Notes: generated from the sequence alone by a model not told the origin. 64,000 nucleotides of DNA from Palleniella muris (GCF_004792655.1 NZ_SRZC01000019.1:1-64000), one strand, 5' to 3'. Counted from the first letter of the stretch, positions 47,192-57,386 are shown. Numbers and translations are program-made.

Positions 47192-48373
47192 ATGAAAGAA
47201 TTACAGTTAAAGTACGGATGCAATCCGAACCAGAAACCTTCACGCATCTTCATGCAGGAGGGAGAGTTGCCTATCGAAGTGCTTAACGGCCGTCCGGGCT
47301 ACATCAACTTCCTTGATGCCCTGAACTCATGGCAGCTTGTCAAAGAGTTGAAAGAGGCGACAGGACTGCCGGCTGCCGCAAGTTTCAAGCATGTCAGCCC
47401 TGCCGGCGCTGCTGTAGGACTTCCACTCTCCGACACACTCAAAAAGGTGTATTTCGTTGACGACATCAAAGTGCCTCTCACACCTATTGCCAGCGCATAC
47501 GCTGCAGCACGAGGTGCCGACCGTATGTCAAGCTACGGTGATTTCATAGCGCTCTCTGACACTTGCGACGAGGCTACCGCACTGATTATCAAGCGCGAGG
47601 TATCTGACGGTGTCATCGCTCCTGACTATACTCCAGAAGCTCTTGCCATTCTTAAGGAGAAGCGCAAAGGGACTTACAATGTCATCAAGATAGACCCGGC
47701 ATACAAGCCTGAGCCAATCGAGACAAAGCAGTGCTTCGGAATCACTTTCGAGCAGGGACGCAATGAGATAAACCTCGCTGATGACGCCCTCTTCGAGAAC
47801 ATCCCTACACAGACGAAGAACTTCACAGAGACTGCAAAACGTGACCTCATCATTGCTCTTATCACACTGAAATACACTCAGTCAAACTCTGTATGCTACG
47901 TGAAGGACGGACAGGCTATCGGCATCGGTGCCGGTCAGCAGTCACGTATCCACTGCACACGCCTCGCCGGAAACAAGGCAGACATTTGGTGGCTGCGCCA
48001 ATGTCCGAAAGTCATGACCCTCCCATGGAAGGAAGGAATACGCCGTGCCGACCGCGACAATACCATCGATGTTTACATCTCGGACGACTACGAGGATGTA
48101 CTCGCAGAGGGAACATGGCAGATGTTCTTCTCTGAAAAGCCGGAACCTCTGACACGTGAGGAGAAGAAGGCATGGATTGCAGAGAACAAAGGCGTGGCTC
48201 TTGGCTCAGATGCATTTTTCCCATTCGGAGACAACATCGAGCGTGCCCATAAGTCAGGCGTGGAATACATCGCACAAGCCGGTGGTTCTGTGCGTGACGA
48301 TAATGTCATCGACACTTGCGACAAGTACGGCATAACGATGGCATTCACAGGCGTGCGCCTCTTCCACCATTAA
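47192..48373 (+). CDS. Monofunctional AICAR transformylase
   Basis: 393 residues with the AICARFT fold only: LQLKYGCNPNQKPSRIFM, SFKHVSPAGAAVGLPLSD with the catalytic Lys-His pair, SSYGDFIALSDTCDEATA, IGIGAGQQSRIHCTRLAG and FPFGDNIERAHKSGVEYIAQ with the C-terminal GVRLFHH. The IMP cyclohydrolase domain that precedes it in bifunctional PurH is absent. It formylates AICAR in purine synthesis; a full PurH may exist elsewhere. Bacteroidetes are known to carry such stand-alone forms. Confidence 0.92.
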   Translation: MKELQLKYGCNPNQKPSRIFMQEGELPIEVLNGRPGYINFLDALNSWQLVKELKEATGLPAAASFKHVSPAGAAVGLPLSDTLKKVYFVDDIKVPLTPIASAYAAARGADRMSSYGDFIALSDTCDEATALIIKREVSDGVIAPDYTPEALAILKEKRKGTYNVIKIDPAYKPEPIETKQCFGITFEQGRNEINLADDALFENIPTQTKNFTETAKRDLIIALITLKYTQSNSVCYVKDGQAIGIGAGQQSRIHCTRLAGNKADIWWLRQCPKVMTLPWKEGIRRADRDNTIDVYISDDYEDVLAEGTWQMFFSEKPEPLTREEKKAWIAENKGVALGSDAFFPFGDNIERAHKSGVEYIAQAGGSVRDDNVIDTCDKYGITMAFTGVRLFHH

Positions 48374-48432
48374 TTGATTATAGGTTGGGGGGTATTCTTA
48401 ACAGCCCTTCAACCTACAACCCACAAACATCT

Positions 48433-48624
48433 ATGGATGATTTTGACTTGATACTACAAAACGGCATCAGTTTCGGTCGTGGCGGTCAGCGCAATAATGC
48501 GGATGACGGCAAAGTGAAGACAAAGGCGAAGAAAAAAAAGTACATCACCGGTGCCCATGGGTCAGGCTCTGCCATGCAGAAAGCCAAATACAGACAGCAG
48601 CGTGCCAACCGCAAGCACAAGTGA
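48433..48624 (+). CDS. Small basic protein, unknown
   Basis: 63 residues: an acidic-hydrophobic start (MDDFDLILQNGISFGRGGQRNN) and a strongly basic rest (KVKTKAKKKKYITGAHGSG, KAKYRQQRANRKHK). Net charge suggests nucleic-acid or ribosome binding, but no family is recognised. It follows the AICAR transformylase by 60 bp and is followed by a strong terminator, so it is probably the last gene of that transcript. Confidence 0.6.
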   Translation: MDDFDLILQNGISFGRGGQRNNADDGKVKTKAKKKKYITGAHGSGSAMQKAKYRQQRANRKHK

Positions 48625-48668
48625 TAGGGATGCAAAACACAACGCTTACACACCATGTATACGAAAAC

Positions 48669-48716
48669 GCGAAGGAAACTCCTGAATATCAACAGGTATT
48701 TCCTTCGCTTTTTTTA
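48669..48716 (+). terminator. Terminator after the small basic gene
   Basis: GCGAAGGAAA (48669-48678) pairs with TTTCCTTCGC (48699-48708), followed by seven T; an inner CCTG/CAGG extends the stem. Confidence 0.92.
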
Positions 48717-48737
48717 TTGCTTTCGCGTCAAAGGTCT

Positions 48738-49061
48738 TTATGCCTCTCCGCCGTTGCCGTTGGAGAATGGAGCGATGGTACGCTGCACAGGCATTCCCGG
48801 CATCTGAATCTTGCCAAACTGAGCTTCGTAGCGCTTGATGTTCTCCTGCAAAGCGCCGAGGAGACGGACAGCATGTTCCGGAGCCATGATGACACGTGTG
48901 GCAACACTTGCCTTTGGCATCGCCGGCAGCATCGTCGCGAAATCAAGGATGAATTCCGAACTTGAATGAGTGATTACAGCGAAGTTTGAATAATTGCCGA
49001 GAGCAACGTCCGGCTGTATTTCCAACTGCATCTGTTGTTGCTGGTTATTGTTCTTTTCCAT
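48738..49061 (-). CDS. DUF3467-type protein
   Basis: 107 residues from MEKNNNQQQQMQLEIQPDVALGNYSNFAVITHSS (segments LQIEIQPD-like and GNYSNFAVITHSSSEFILDFA). PKASVATRVIMAPEHAVRLLGALQENIKRYEAQFG completes the DUF3467 pattern (segments ATRVIMAPEHAVRLLGAL and NIKRYEAQFG). Function unknown. The start is at 49061 rather than 49082 by family fit. Convergent with the small basic gene. Confidence 0.85.
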   Translation of the reverse strand: MEKNNNQQQQMQLEIQPDVALGNYSNFAVITHSSSEFILDFATMLPAMPKASVATRVIMAPEHAVRLLGALQENIKRYEAQFGKIQMPGMPVQRTIAPFSNGNGGEA

Positions 49062-49082
49062 GGTATAATATTTAATAAACAC

Positions 49083-49961
49083 TTATATGAATAACTCTTT
49101 TAACTTCTCTATGGACAATTTTGTAGCTTGGGCAATCGGTTCATTAGAGAGCCCCATCTGATGAAGAGCCTTTGCTGTTTCAAGCCGTCCTTGCTCAATA
49201 CCCTCCTTCAGTCCCTCAGCACGTCCTTCCATTTTTGCAGTGTCAAGTATGTCGTTCTGCACCATTATGTTTTCAACATGCTTGTCATAGGCAGACTTTT
49301 CCTGCCTGCTCATGCTCAGATACTGTAGTTTCGTGCGAGCCTCACTAAGACCGGGAGCAGTGGTATCGTCCTTTATATTACCATTTTTCAGATAATCCAT
49401 CCATTCCTCAAGTGGAGTTTTCGCAACATCGTTGAATTCATTCACGCGGATAATGAAATACTCGGGGAAAATTTCTTCGGGAGTCTTTATCTTTATCACA
49501 TCCTCCTCCTTTGTCGTTATCTTCAGCTCATCATGCTTATGCACACCAACAAAGGACACCTTGCCGTGATAAAGATAGTCCGCACCATGACCAAGGTCAA
49601 AATACAAGATATTGATAGAGTACACTTTCCGCACCTTGTCGTATTTCTCCCCAAGGGAAATATGTTCGGTTATGGCCTTCGCTGAACCATACAGTATGCG
49701 TTCAAGGAAATACAATTCACGCGACTGTTGTATCTCTACTATAATAATCTCGTTCTTGCTGTTCAGAGCCTTGATGTCCACACGATTAAACTTATCATCT
49801 CGTGCATCCTGGTTGCTCTCGCTTTCAAGCAGCTCAATAATTTTCACCTCCTCATTCAGAAGAACTGTTACAAGTCCTTCTAACACGCCGAAATTAGCAT
49901 TATCTCTAAGCATGCGCTTTGCAGCCCAGTCAAAACGGATGTATTTGTTGCAATCGTTCAT
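49083..49961 (-). CDS. Rpn-family PD-(D/E)XK nuclease/transposase-like protein
   Basis: 292 residues. The N-terminal YIRFDWAAKRMLRDNANFGVLEGLVTVLL opens the family fold (segments RFDWAAKRMLRDNANF, VLEGLVTVLL). KFNRVDIKALNSKNEIIIVEIQ has the nuclease Asp and Glu-x-Gln (D...VEIQ, with Gln instead of Lys). The C-terminal part has EEWMDYLKNG and a coiled GRAEGLKEGIEQGRLETAK repeat, as usual for Bacteroidetes copies. Rpn proteins cut DNA and promote RecA-independent recombination; they occur in many copies. A -7 box at 49980 fixes the start at 49961. Confidence 0.9.
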   Translation of the reverse strand: MNDCNKYIRFDWAAKRMLRDNANFGVLEGLVTVLLNEEVKIIELLESESNQDARDDKFNRVDIKALNSKNEIIIVEIQQSRELYFLERILYGSAKAITEHISLGEKYDKVRKVYSINILYFDLGHGADYLYHGKVSFVGVHKHDELKITTKEEDVIKIKTPEEIFPEYFIIRVNEFNDVAKTPLEEWMDYLKNGNIKDDTTAPGLSEARTKLQYLSMSRQEKSAYDKHVENIMVQNDILDTAKMEGRAEGLKEGIEQGRLETAKALHQMGLSNEPIAQATKLSIEKLKELFI

Positions 49962-49979
49962 AGATACATATTCTTTTTG

Positions 49980-49987
49980 CAAAGATA
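49980..49987 (-). promoter_or_regulatory. Promoter -7 box of the Rpn gene
   Basis: Minus strand TATCTTTG, 19 bp upstream of the ATG at 49961. Confidence 0.65.
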
Positions 49988-50103
49988 ATCAATAAATCTG
50001 AAATCACCAAACATGTAACAAGATTTATACGCTCACAATGAACTTGTTCAAACTCAAGAAATTTACAGCTATAATGAATTTGACAATAATTGTATAATAT
50101 AAC

Positions 50104-51991
50104 ATGGAGAAACTAAAGATGCAGAACCACGATGTCATTGGCTCAAATATAGACAAGATAGCCGGGCTGTTTCCGAACTGCGTAACGGAGCGGTTGGGCA
50201 AGGATGGTAAGCCTGAATTGACTATTGATTTTGAGAAACTGCAAGCGGAGCTGTCGAACGATATTCTTGCCGAGGGTGAGGAGCGCTATCAGTTCACTTG
50301 GCCTGATAAGCGTGCAGCAAACCGTTTGGCTAATACGCCTACCACTATGGACCTTGCGTCCTTGCCGTGAAGAGAGTGTGGATTTTGACAATACACAGAA
50401 TCTTTACATTGAAGGTGACAATCTTGATGTACTCAAAGTGTTGCGTGAGACTTATCTCGGCAAGGTGAAGATGATTTATATAGACCCGCCTTATAATACG
50501 GGTAATGACTTTGTATATAATGATAATTTTGCACAAGGTAAATCAGACTTTGAGCAAAACAGCGGTCTGTTTGATGAAGATGGCAACCAAACTATAGATC
50601 CGATGCAACGCAATGCAGAAAGTAACGGTCGCTTTCATACGGACTGGCTGAATATGATTTATCCACGGTTGAAAGTGGCTCGCGACCTGCTTTCTCCAGA
50701 TGGTTCTATATATATTTCTATGGATGACCATGAGATTATGAATCTTAAAAAAATATGTGCTGAAATATTTGGGGAACAGAACTTTATTGCTTGTATTGTA
50801 TGGCAGAAGAAGTATGCAGCCACAAATGATTCAAAAGGATATTCAACAACACATGATTATATTTTAATTTATGCAAAAAATATAGAACATTTCGAACGAA
50901 ACCTTTTACCTAGAACTGATGAACAAAACGCACCGTATAAATATGATGATGGTGATGGGAAAGGATTCTGGAGAAGTGACAATATTCTTGTAAAATCATT
51001 CTCTCCATCTGGTGTATACCCCATTATAAATCCTAATACAGGATTTGAATACCTACCACCAGAGGGCAGTTGTTGGAGAGCAAGTCAAGACACGATGAAG
51101 CGATGGCTTGCCGAAAATCGTATATACTTCGGTAAAGATGGTAAAGGTGCACCACAATTGAAACGCTATTTAAATGAAGTTCAACAAGGAAGAGTTCCTT
51201 TGACATGGTGGCCTTTTGAAGAAGTAGGACACAATGATGCAGCAAACAAAGAAGTTTGTGCCCTATTTGGTAGAAAAACTCCTTTTGATACTCCCAAACC
51301 AACATCCCTTATAAGTCAGATGCTGAGAATTTCGTCTCACACAGACTCGATTATCCTATATTTCTTTAGTGGTTCTGCCACCACCGCCCACGCCATACTG
51401 CAGCTTAATGCGGAAGACGGAGGCTACCGCAAATTCATTATGGTGCAGCTGCCAGAATTAACAGATGAGAAGAGCGAAGCCTATAAAGCAGGCTACAAAA
51501 ATATCTGTGAAATTGGCAAAGAACGCATCCGCCGTGCTGGAAAGAAAATAAAGGAAGAGAATGCCGGCAAAGAAGGTATCGAAAAACTCGATACCGGTTT
51601 CCGTGTGCTGAAGCTTGACAGCAGCAACATGGAGGATGTCTACTACACTCCGCAAGAGTTCAGCATACAAGATATGTTTGCAGATAACATCAAATCCGAT
51701 CGCACCAGCGAAGACCTACTTTTCCAAGTGATGCTCAACCTTGGCATTGAACTCTCGGCAAACATTGAGACACGGCAGATAGCAGGCAAGCATGTGCATT
51801 TTGTAGACGACAACTATCTGATAGCCTGCTTCGACACAGATGTGAACGAAAGCACCATTACTGAAATTGCCAGGTTGAAGCCTGTCTATTTTGTGATGCG
51901 CGACGCCTCGGCAGCCAATGATAATGTGATAGACAACTTTGAACAAATATTCCGCCATTATTCACCCGGCACAACGTGCAGAATACTATAA
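50104..51991 (+). pseudogene. mod: Type III restriction-modification methylase (mod) with a +1 frameshift
   Basis: Two overlapping frames form one Mod protein. The first, from ATG 50104, gives KLKMQNHDVIGSNIDKIAGLFPNCVTERLGKDG and FTWPDKRAANRLANTPTTM. It then leaves the family at GAC CTT and stops at 50370. The second continues LRPCREESVDFDNTQNLYIEGDNLDVLKVL (quoted in parts) to the end. A single extra base near 50350 explains it. Motif IV DPPYNTGND and motif I YFFSGSATTAHAILQL are intact. The middle, about 50750-51330, is much more AT-rich and is the target-recognition region. The adenine methylase would be inactive unless the shift is a sequencing error or is bypassed. Confidence 0.88.
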
Positions 51992-52132
51992 GCCATGAAG
52001 CAAAATAAAATGACAGTTATAACACATCCATTTCCTAACTTTTAAGATTTTGCAGATACGTCTGCAAAATCTCAGATAACACATCCAGAAGTGCCCTTAG
52101 GATACCTTCAGGTGTAAAAAAACGGTAATAAT

Positions 52133-52402
52133 ATGGATAAAATAGATACATTATACGCCAAATGGCAAAGCCTTCAACCATTGACTGAGCGGAAACGATA
52201 TCACATTTCGCAGTTCAAGCAGTCCGCTGATACTAAAGGCAATCAACGGAAATCCAAACATTACCATCGAACAGATAGCGGATGCCGCCGGCATTATTCC
52301 CCGTGCAGTAAAAAAGCAACTGCAGCAAATGACAAAAAAGGTTATATACAGAGACGCGACAAGGACGGAAGCTGGCATGTGTTTGCCACGCAATCAATAT
52401 AA
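52133..52402 (+). pseudogene. Decayed Fic/HTH gene between mod and res
   Basis: The frame starts MDKIDTLYAKWQSLQPLTE, the usual N terminus of Fic proteins found between mod and res in Bacteroidales as I know them. It lacks the whole Fic core and ends in a winged-helix tail. The tail is spread over two frames: AINGNPNITIEQIADAAG and PRAVKKQLQQMTKK in one, KGYIQRRDKDGSWHVFATQ in the other. So it has a large internal deletion and at least one frameshift. It would originally have AMPylated a target or regulated the locus. 140 bp after mod and 8 bp before res. Confidence 0.65.
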
Positions 52403-52409
52403 TGAAACA

Positions 52410-55400
52410 ATGAAATTCAAGTTTAAGATACAACAATATCAGACTGATGCTGTAGAAAACACCGTGGCAGTCTTTACCGGGCAGCCCTCGCACACGATGA
52501 CAGAGTTCCGCATAGACCGTGGAGTGCAGGCACAACCGGCGTTTGAGTTTGACGATGAAACGGGATACAGGAACCACCACGTGGAACTGGATGCAAAAAC
52601 ATTGTTGCAGAACATCAACAGCATCCAGAACCTCTACGACATCACTCCCTCCACCTCCCTCTCAAAAGGCATCGGAGCAGTGAACCTCGACATTGAGATG
52701 GAGACAGGAACGGGCAAGACATATGTCTATATCAAGACCATGTTCGAGCTGAACAAGCAATCTGTCTGGAGCAAGTTCATCATTGTTGTGCCGAGCATCG
52801 CCATTCGCGAAGGTGTGGCAAAAAGTTTCTCGATGCTTGAAGAGCATTTTATGGAACACTATGGCAAGAAGGCGCGTTGGTTCATCTACAACAGCGGCAA
52901 CCTGCAACAGCTTGACAGTTTCTCATCGGATTCCGGGTTGAGCGTGATGATTATCAACACACAGGCTTTTGCCGCTTCCATGAAAGAGGGCGGCAGAAGC
53001 AAGGAGAGCCGCATCATTTACTCCAAACGTGATGAGTTTGGCAGCCGTCGCCCGATAGATGTGATTGCAACCAACCGTCCCATCATTATCATGGACGAAC
53101 CTCAGAAAATGGAGGGCGATGCCACACAAGCCGGTATCAAGCGCTTCAATCCGTTGTTTGTGCTGAACTATTCCGCCACACACAAGACAAAGCATAATAC
53201 GATTTATGCACTTGATGCCTTGGATGCTTATCGGCAGAAACTGGTAAAGCGCATCCATGTGAAAGGCTTTGAGGTGAAGAATCTTCGTGGAACAAGCGGA
53301 TATCTCTATCTCGACAATATTGTGCTGTCGCCCAAGCGTCCACCTGAAGCTCGCATCGAACTGGAGACAAGGAACGTCTCCGGCAACATTATCAGGAAGA
53401 TAAAGGCATTTGCCGTGGGCGACAACCTGTGCGAAGAGTCCGGACTGGCAGAGTATGACAATTTTGTTGTATCGGAAATCAACGTAAACGGATATGTGAC
53501 ATTCCTCAACGGTGTAACAATCCGTCGTGGTGAAGTGATTGGCGATTCCAATGAGCTTAACATGCAGCGGGTGCAAATCCGTGAAACCATCATGTCGCAC
53601 TTCGAAAAGGAACGCCAGCTTTTCAAACGTGGCGTCAAATGCCTGTCGCTTTTCTTCATTGACGAAGTGGCAAAGTATAAGAGCTATGACGAAAACGGCG
53701 AGGAAGTGAAAGGTGTGTTCCAGAAGATATTCGAAGAGGAATACGCACGGTTGGTTAACGACGAGCTCCACATCTGGGATGAAGACTATAACGATTATCT
53801 CCGGCGTTCCACGCCGCAGGAGGTGCATCGCGGTTATTTCTCCATTTACAAGAAGACCAACAGGGCTATTGACGGCAAAGTGGAGAAGAAATCTGGACTG
53901 TCCAACGACATTTCTGCATACGACCTTATTCTGAAGAACAAGGAACGCTTACTGAGTTTTGAGGAGCCTACACGCTTCATCTTCTCACACTCGGCATTGC
54001 GCGAGGGGTGGGACAATCCTAATGTTTTCCAGATCTGTACACTCCGGCACAGCAACTCCACTACCGCCAAGCGGCAGGAGGTGGGACGAGGACTTCGTAT
54101 CTGCGTGGACAAGAACGGAGTGCGCATGGACAGAGAATTGCTTGGTGAAGATGTGCATGAAGTGAACAAACTGACCGTTATTGCCAATGAAAGCTATGCT
54201 GATTTCACTACAGCACTGCAACGTGAGACACTGGAAGTGCTTCGCGAACGTACCGCCAAGGCGACGATTGCCTATTTCGAGGGGCGGCAAATCAAGATTG
54301 GAGAAGAGATACACACCATCAGTGAGACGGAAGCAAGCCGCATCATCATTTATCTGGAAGACAATGGATATATCGATGAGGACAAGCATATCACACCCGA
54401 TTACCGTGAGGCGATTGCCAATGCTTGTGTAGCTCCGTTGCCACCAAAACAGCAACCGATATCCGAGGGTGTGACACGTTTGATAAATTCAATCTTTGAC
54501 CCGAAAGCGTTGGAAGATATGGTAGTGGAAGAGAAGCCAACCACACCGGACAACAAGCTCAACGATAATTTCAACAAAGCAGAGTTCCAAGCCTTGTGGA
54601 ATGAAATCAACCACCAATATGTCTACACAGTAAACTATGACAGCAACGAGCTGATAGACAAAGCTATCTTGCATATCAATGCGGAGCTGGAGGTAAAGCA
54701 GCTTCGTTATGTAATGGTAGAAGGCACACAGGATGAGGATAAAGTGACAGATTTCGGCAATACCCATTCACAGTCCAAGCGACTTACGGATGTCTGCACG
54801 TCCACTGTCCGCTATGACCTTGTGGGTGATATAGCCAAGGGGGCTAACCTCACCCGCCGCACGGTTGTAAAGATACTAAAGGGTATCAAGGAAAACAAAC
54901 TCTATCTTTTCAAGAACAACCCTGAAGAGTTTATCCGCAAGGTGGCGAGCATCATCAAAGAGCAGAAATCCACAATGATTGTTGAAGCTATCCGATACAA
55001 CATGACAGAAGGGAAGTACGACAGCAACATATTCACTGTAAAGAGCAAAACTGATTTTGACCGTGCCTACGAAGCCAAGAAGCACATCACCGATTATGTG
55101 TTCAGCGACAGCAAAGGTGAACGCCAATTTGCACATGACCTTGATGAGGCTAATGAGGTGGTGGTGTATGCCAAGCTGCCTCGCACTTTCCAAATTCCTA
55201 CTCCGGTAGGCAACTATGCTCCCGATTGGGCAATCGCAATGAAGAAAGACGGTGTCAAGCACATCTTCTTTATCGCCGAAACCAAAGGCTCCATGTCATC
55301 TATGGACTTGAATGCCATCGAAAAGGCAAAAATATGTTGTGCGGAGAAATTATTCAACTCCATTTCAACAGCAAATGTGAAATACCATAAGGTAGCAAGT

Positions 55401-55439
55401 TATCACAACCTGATAGATGAAATAAATAAGGTAAGCTGA
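52410..55439 (+). CDS. res: Type III restriction enzyme, Res subunit
   Basis: 1009 residues from MKFKFKIQQYQTDAVENTV. SF2 ATPase motifs are METGTGKTYVYIKT (Walker A), IIIMDEPQKMEGDA (DEAD-box variant) and TRFIFSHSALREGWDNPNVFQICTL followed by RQEVGRGLRICVD. The C-terminal nuclease reads PDWAIAM then FFIAETKG (PD...ExK). Res needs Mod to find its site and translocates or diffuses between two inverted sites before cutting. The gene itself looks intact, unlike mod. The frame is open 27 codons upstream, but those overlap the Fic remnant and are not Res-like. Confidence 0.94.
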   Translation: MKFKFKIQQYQTDAVENTVAVFTGQPSHTMTEFRIDRGVQAQPAFEFDDETGYRNHHVELDAKTLLQNINSIQNLYDITPSTSLSKGIGAVNLDIEMETGTGKTYVYIKTMFELNKQSVWSKFIIVVPSIAIREGVAKSFSMLEEHFMEHYGKKARWFIYNSGNLQQLDSFSSDSGLSVMIINTQAFAASMKEGGRSKESRIIYSKRDEFGSRRPIDVIATNRPIIIMDEPQKMEGDATQAGIKRFNPLFVLNYSATHKTKHNTIYALDALDAYRQKLVKRIHVKGFEVKNLRGTSGYLYLDNIVLSPKRPPEARIELETRNVSGNIIRKIKAFAVGDNLCEESGLAEYDNFVVSEINVNGYVTFLNGVTIRRGEVIGDSNELNMQRVQIRETIMSHFEKERQLFKRGVKCLSLFFIDEVAKYKSYDENGEEVKGVFQKIFEEEYARLVNDELHIWDEDYNDYLRRSTPQEVHRGYFSIYKKTNRAIDGKVEKKSGLSNDISAYDLILKNKERLLSFEEPTRFIFSHSALREGWDNPNVFQICTLRHSNSTTAKRQEVGRGLRICVDKNGVRMDRELLGEDVHEVNKLTVIANESYADFTTALQRETLEVLRERTAKATIAYFEGRQIKIGEEIHTISETEASRIIIYLEDNGYIDEDKHITPDYREAIANACVAPLPPKQQPISEGVTRLINSIFDPKALEDMVVEEKPTTPDNKLNDNFNKAEFQALWNEINHQYVYTVNYDSNELIDKAILHINAELEVKQLRYVMVEGTQDEDKVTDFGNTHSQSKRLTDVCTSTVRYDLVGDIAKGANLTRRTVVKILKGIKENKLYLFKNNPEEFIRKVASIIKEQKSTMIVEAIRYNMTEGKYDSNIFTVKSKTDFDRAYEAKKHITDYVFSDSKGERQFAHDLDEANEVVVYAKLPRTFQIPTPVGNYAPDWAIAMKKDGVKHIFFIAETKGSMSSMDLNAIEKAKICCAEKLFNSISTANVKYHKVASYHNLIDEINKVS

Positions 55440-55447
55440 GAATAATA

Positions 55448-55480
55448 TATAGCGTTCACTTTCAATAAGTGGACGCTATA
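55448..55480. terminator. Bidirectional hairpin between res and the pseudouridine synthase
   Basis: TATAGCGTTCACTT pairs with AAGTGGACGCTATA (one G-U) around a short loop, between two convergent stop codons. Confidence 0.8.
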
Positions 55481-55507
55481 TATTTGCTATCTGGTTAAAA
55501 TCTTGCA

Positions 55508-57130
55508 CTACAACAGATTTGATACATTAACAACATCCGTTTCCGACCGGATGCAGACAGGTTTTGCCGTGACAGGATGCACAAACTCCATGCGCTGCGC
55601 ATTAAGGAGAAGCCTCTGGGAATGACGACCGTACAGTTCGTCACCCACAATCGGCACGCCAAGTCCTTCGGAATAAGCGCAGTGGATGCGGAGCTGATGC
55701 GTGCGACCTGTATGCGGAAACAGCTCCACAACCGTACGACCGTTGCGCGCATGTAATATATTATAATGTGTAATGGCAGGTTTTCCGTCCTTGAAATCCA
55801 CACGCTGACGAGGGCGGTTGGTGTAATCCGGAGATAAGGGCAGAGAGATTTTCCCTGACGAAGGGCGGTCACTTACGCCGTCAAGGACAGCCATGTACAT
55901 CTTCCGGATCTCACGCCTTGCAAACATTCCCTGTACCGTGCGCTGCATCTCCTCCGTCTTTGCAAACAACAGTATGCCGGAAGTCTGCATGTCAAGCCTG
56001 TGGCACGCATAGACTGTGGCGGACGCCTTTGAGAGAATCTCCTGAGCGGAAAGTCTCTGCCCCTTACCCGGCACGGAGAGCATGCCTGCCGGTTTGTCGA
56101 CGGCAATGAGCCACTCATCCTCATAAACCACGGAGAGTTCTGTCCTTTCCTCCGGCTGATGCAGCGGATTCGGCTCAACCTCAAGCCCTTGGAGCATAAA
56201 CTCAAGCACAGGCGCACACTTTCCTTGGCAGGCAGGGTAGAACTCCAGATGATGCCGTATCTCACCAATGGGTGACTTTCCCCACCAAAATTCCGCAATA
56301 GCCAACGGCTTGTAGCCATGCAGGAAGGCATGCTGCAGGAGCTTCGGTGCACAGCATTCGCCTGTCCCTGACGGCGGAACGCGGGCGGGAGTCCCGGAGA
56401 ATATCTCCATAAGGTTCTTAGTCTCGCCTCTTCCGTTCAGCATCACAAACCTCTCAAACAACCAACGTTGCAGAGAATCAGAGAGTTGCTTGCGTAGCAC
56501 ACGCAGCTTTGTAAGTTTCAGGTCATAGGCTGCAACCGCCTCTTCAAAAGATTTCAGCGAGTCTTTAACCGCAACCTTCAAACGCCGAAACTTAGCTTTC
56601 TGAAACTGGCTCTCGCGTATCAGCGACTCCTCATCCTCTCCTGAAGCACGGCGCGCCACACGAGAGGCTTTCTGTTCCGCCATAAAGGTGCGGTACTCCT
56701 CTATGCGACGCTCTCCTTCCTCCTTTGCCTTGACAAGGGAAGCACAATTAAGAGTATGCCGTGGCGAGCGTTCAAGTTCCTTTATCTCACCGGTCAATGA
56801 TGTTATCTCTGCTTCATGGACAGCAAAATATCCGTCCGGCTGCAAATAATCAAAGACAGCCGGCACCCATCCCTGCCAGTCCGCCCTGCCACCTATCTGA
56901 CCGGAATAGGCACGCAGATAGCCTATGCTGCCATTGCCGTCACTGACTACAAGCACACCAAACATCTTTCCCTCCGCCACCTCGTCCGTCCATTCCCTCA
57001 TAACTGCAATCTCCTCCTGCACAGCCTCGGCAGCCTGCAGGCACAAAGCATGTGGACGATAATAGAACGGACAGTTCAGACGCTCCGGAAGAGTATGAAC
57101 AGATGACAACGGATAGAAGCATGGATCCAT
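55508..57130 (-). CDS. RluA-family pseudouridine synthase with long N-terminal extension
   Basis: 540 residues. The C-terminal 220 are the RluA catalytic domain: EDEWLIAVDKPAGMLSVPGKG, CHRLDMQTSGILLFAKT with the catalytic Asp, and ELFPHTGRTHQLRIHCA. The first 320 contain MFGVLVVSDGNGSIGYLRAYSGQIGG, a charged coiled stretch (about 150-230) and HAFLHGYKPLAIAEFWWGKSP. This long form is common in Bacteroidetes. It converts uridine to pseudouridine in rRNA or tRNA; the target is not predictable. A -7 box at 57186-57193 lies upstream. Confidence 0.92.
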   Translation of the reverse strand: MDPCFYPLSSVHTLPERLNCPFYYRPHALCLQAAEAVQEEIAVMREWTDEVAEGKMFGVLVVSDGNGSIGYLRAYSGQIGGRADWQGWVPAVFDYLQPDGYFAVHEAEITSLTGEIKELERSPRHTLNCASLVKAKEEGERRIEEYRTFMAEQKASRVARRASGEDEESLIRESQFQKAKFRRLKVAVKDSLKSFEEAVAAYDLKLTKLRVLRKQLSDSLQRWLFERFVMLNGRGETKNLMEIFSGTPARVPPSGTGECCAPKLLQHAFLHGYKPLAIAEFWWGKSPIGEIRHHLEFYPACQGKCAPVLEFMLQGLEVEPNPLHQPEERTELSVVYEDEWLIAVDKPAGMLSVPGKGQRLSAQEILSKASATVYACHRLDMQTSGILLFAKTEEMQRTVQGMFARREIRKMYMAVLDGVSDRPSSGKISLPLSPDYTNRPRQRVDFKDGKPAITHYNILHARNGRTVVELFPHTGRTHQLRIHCAYSEGLGVPIVGDELYGRHSQRLLLNAQRMEFVHPVTAKPVCIRSETDVVNVSNLL

Positions 57131-57185
57131 AAATCTTTATTTTATTGTTTAACACAAATCGGTTGTTAGATTTCAGAATGTAATG

Positions 57186-57193
57186 CAAAGATA
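57186..57193 (-). promoter_or_regulatory. Promoter -7 box of the RluA-type gene
   Basis: Minus strand TATCTTTG, 56 bp upstream of the start codon. Confidence 0.6.
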
Positions 57194-57386
57194 ATGCAAA
57201 CCGAGGGCAGACAGAACTTGTTCATGTATGCCGAGGTGCAGCTTATCTTATGCAAAGGTACAAAATATTCATCATTATTACTACAAATCACATGATTATC
57301 ATACCGTTACGTAGATTTAAATCAAAAATACAATAATTAGCTTTCTTTTTTGAGTGTAAAAACTTGCAACAAACAAATAATGTCCT

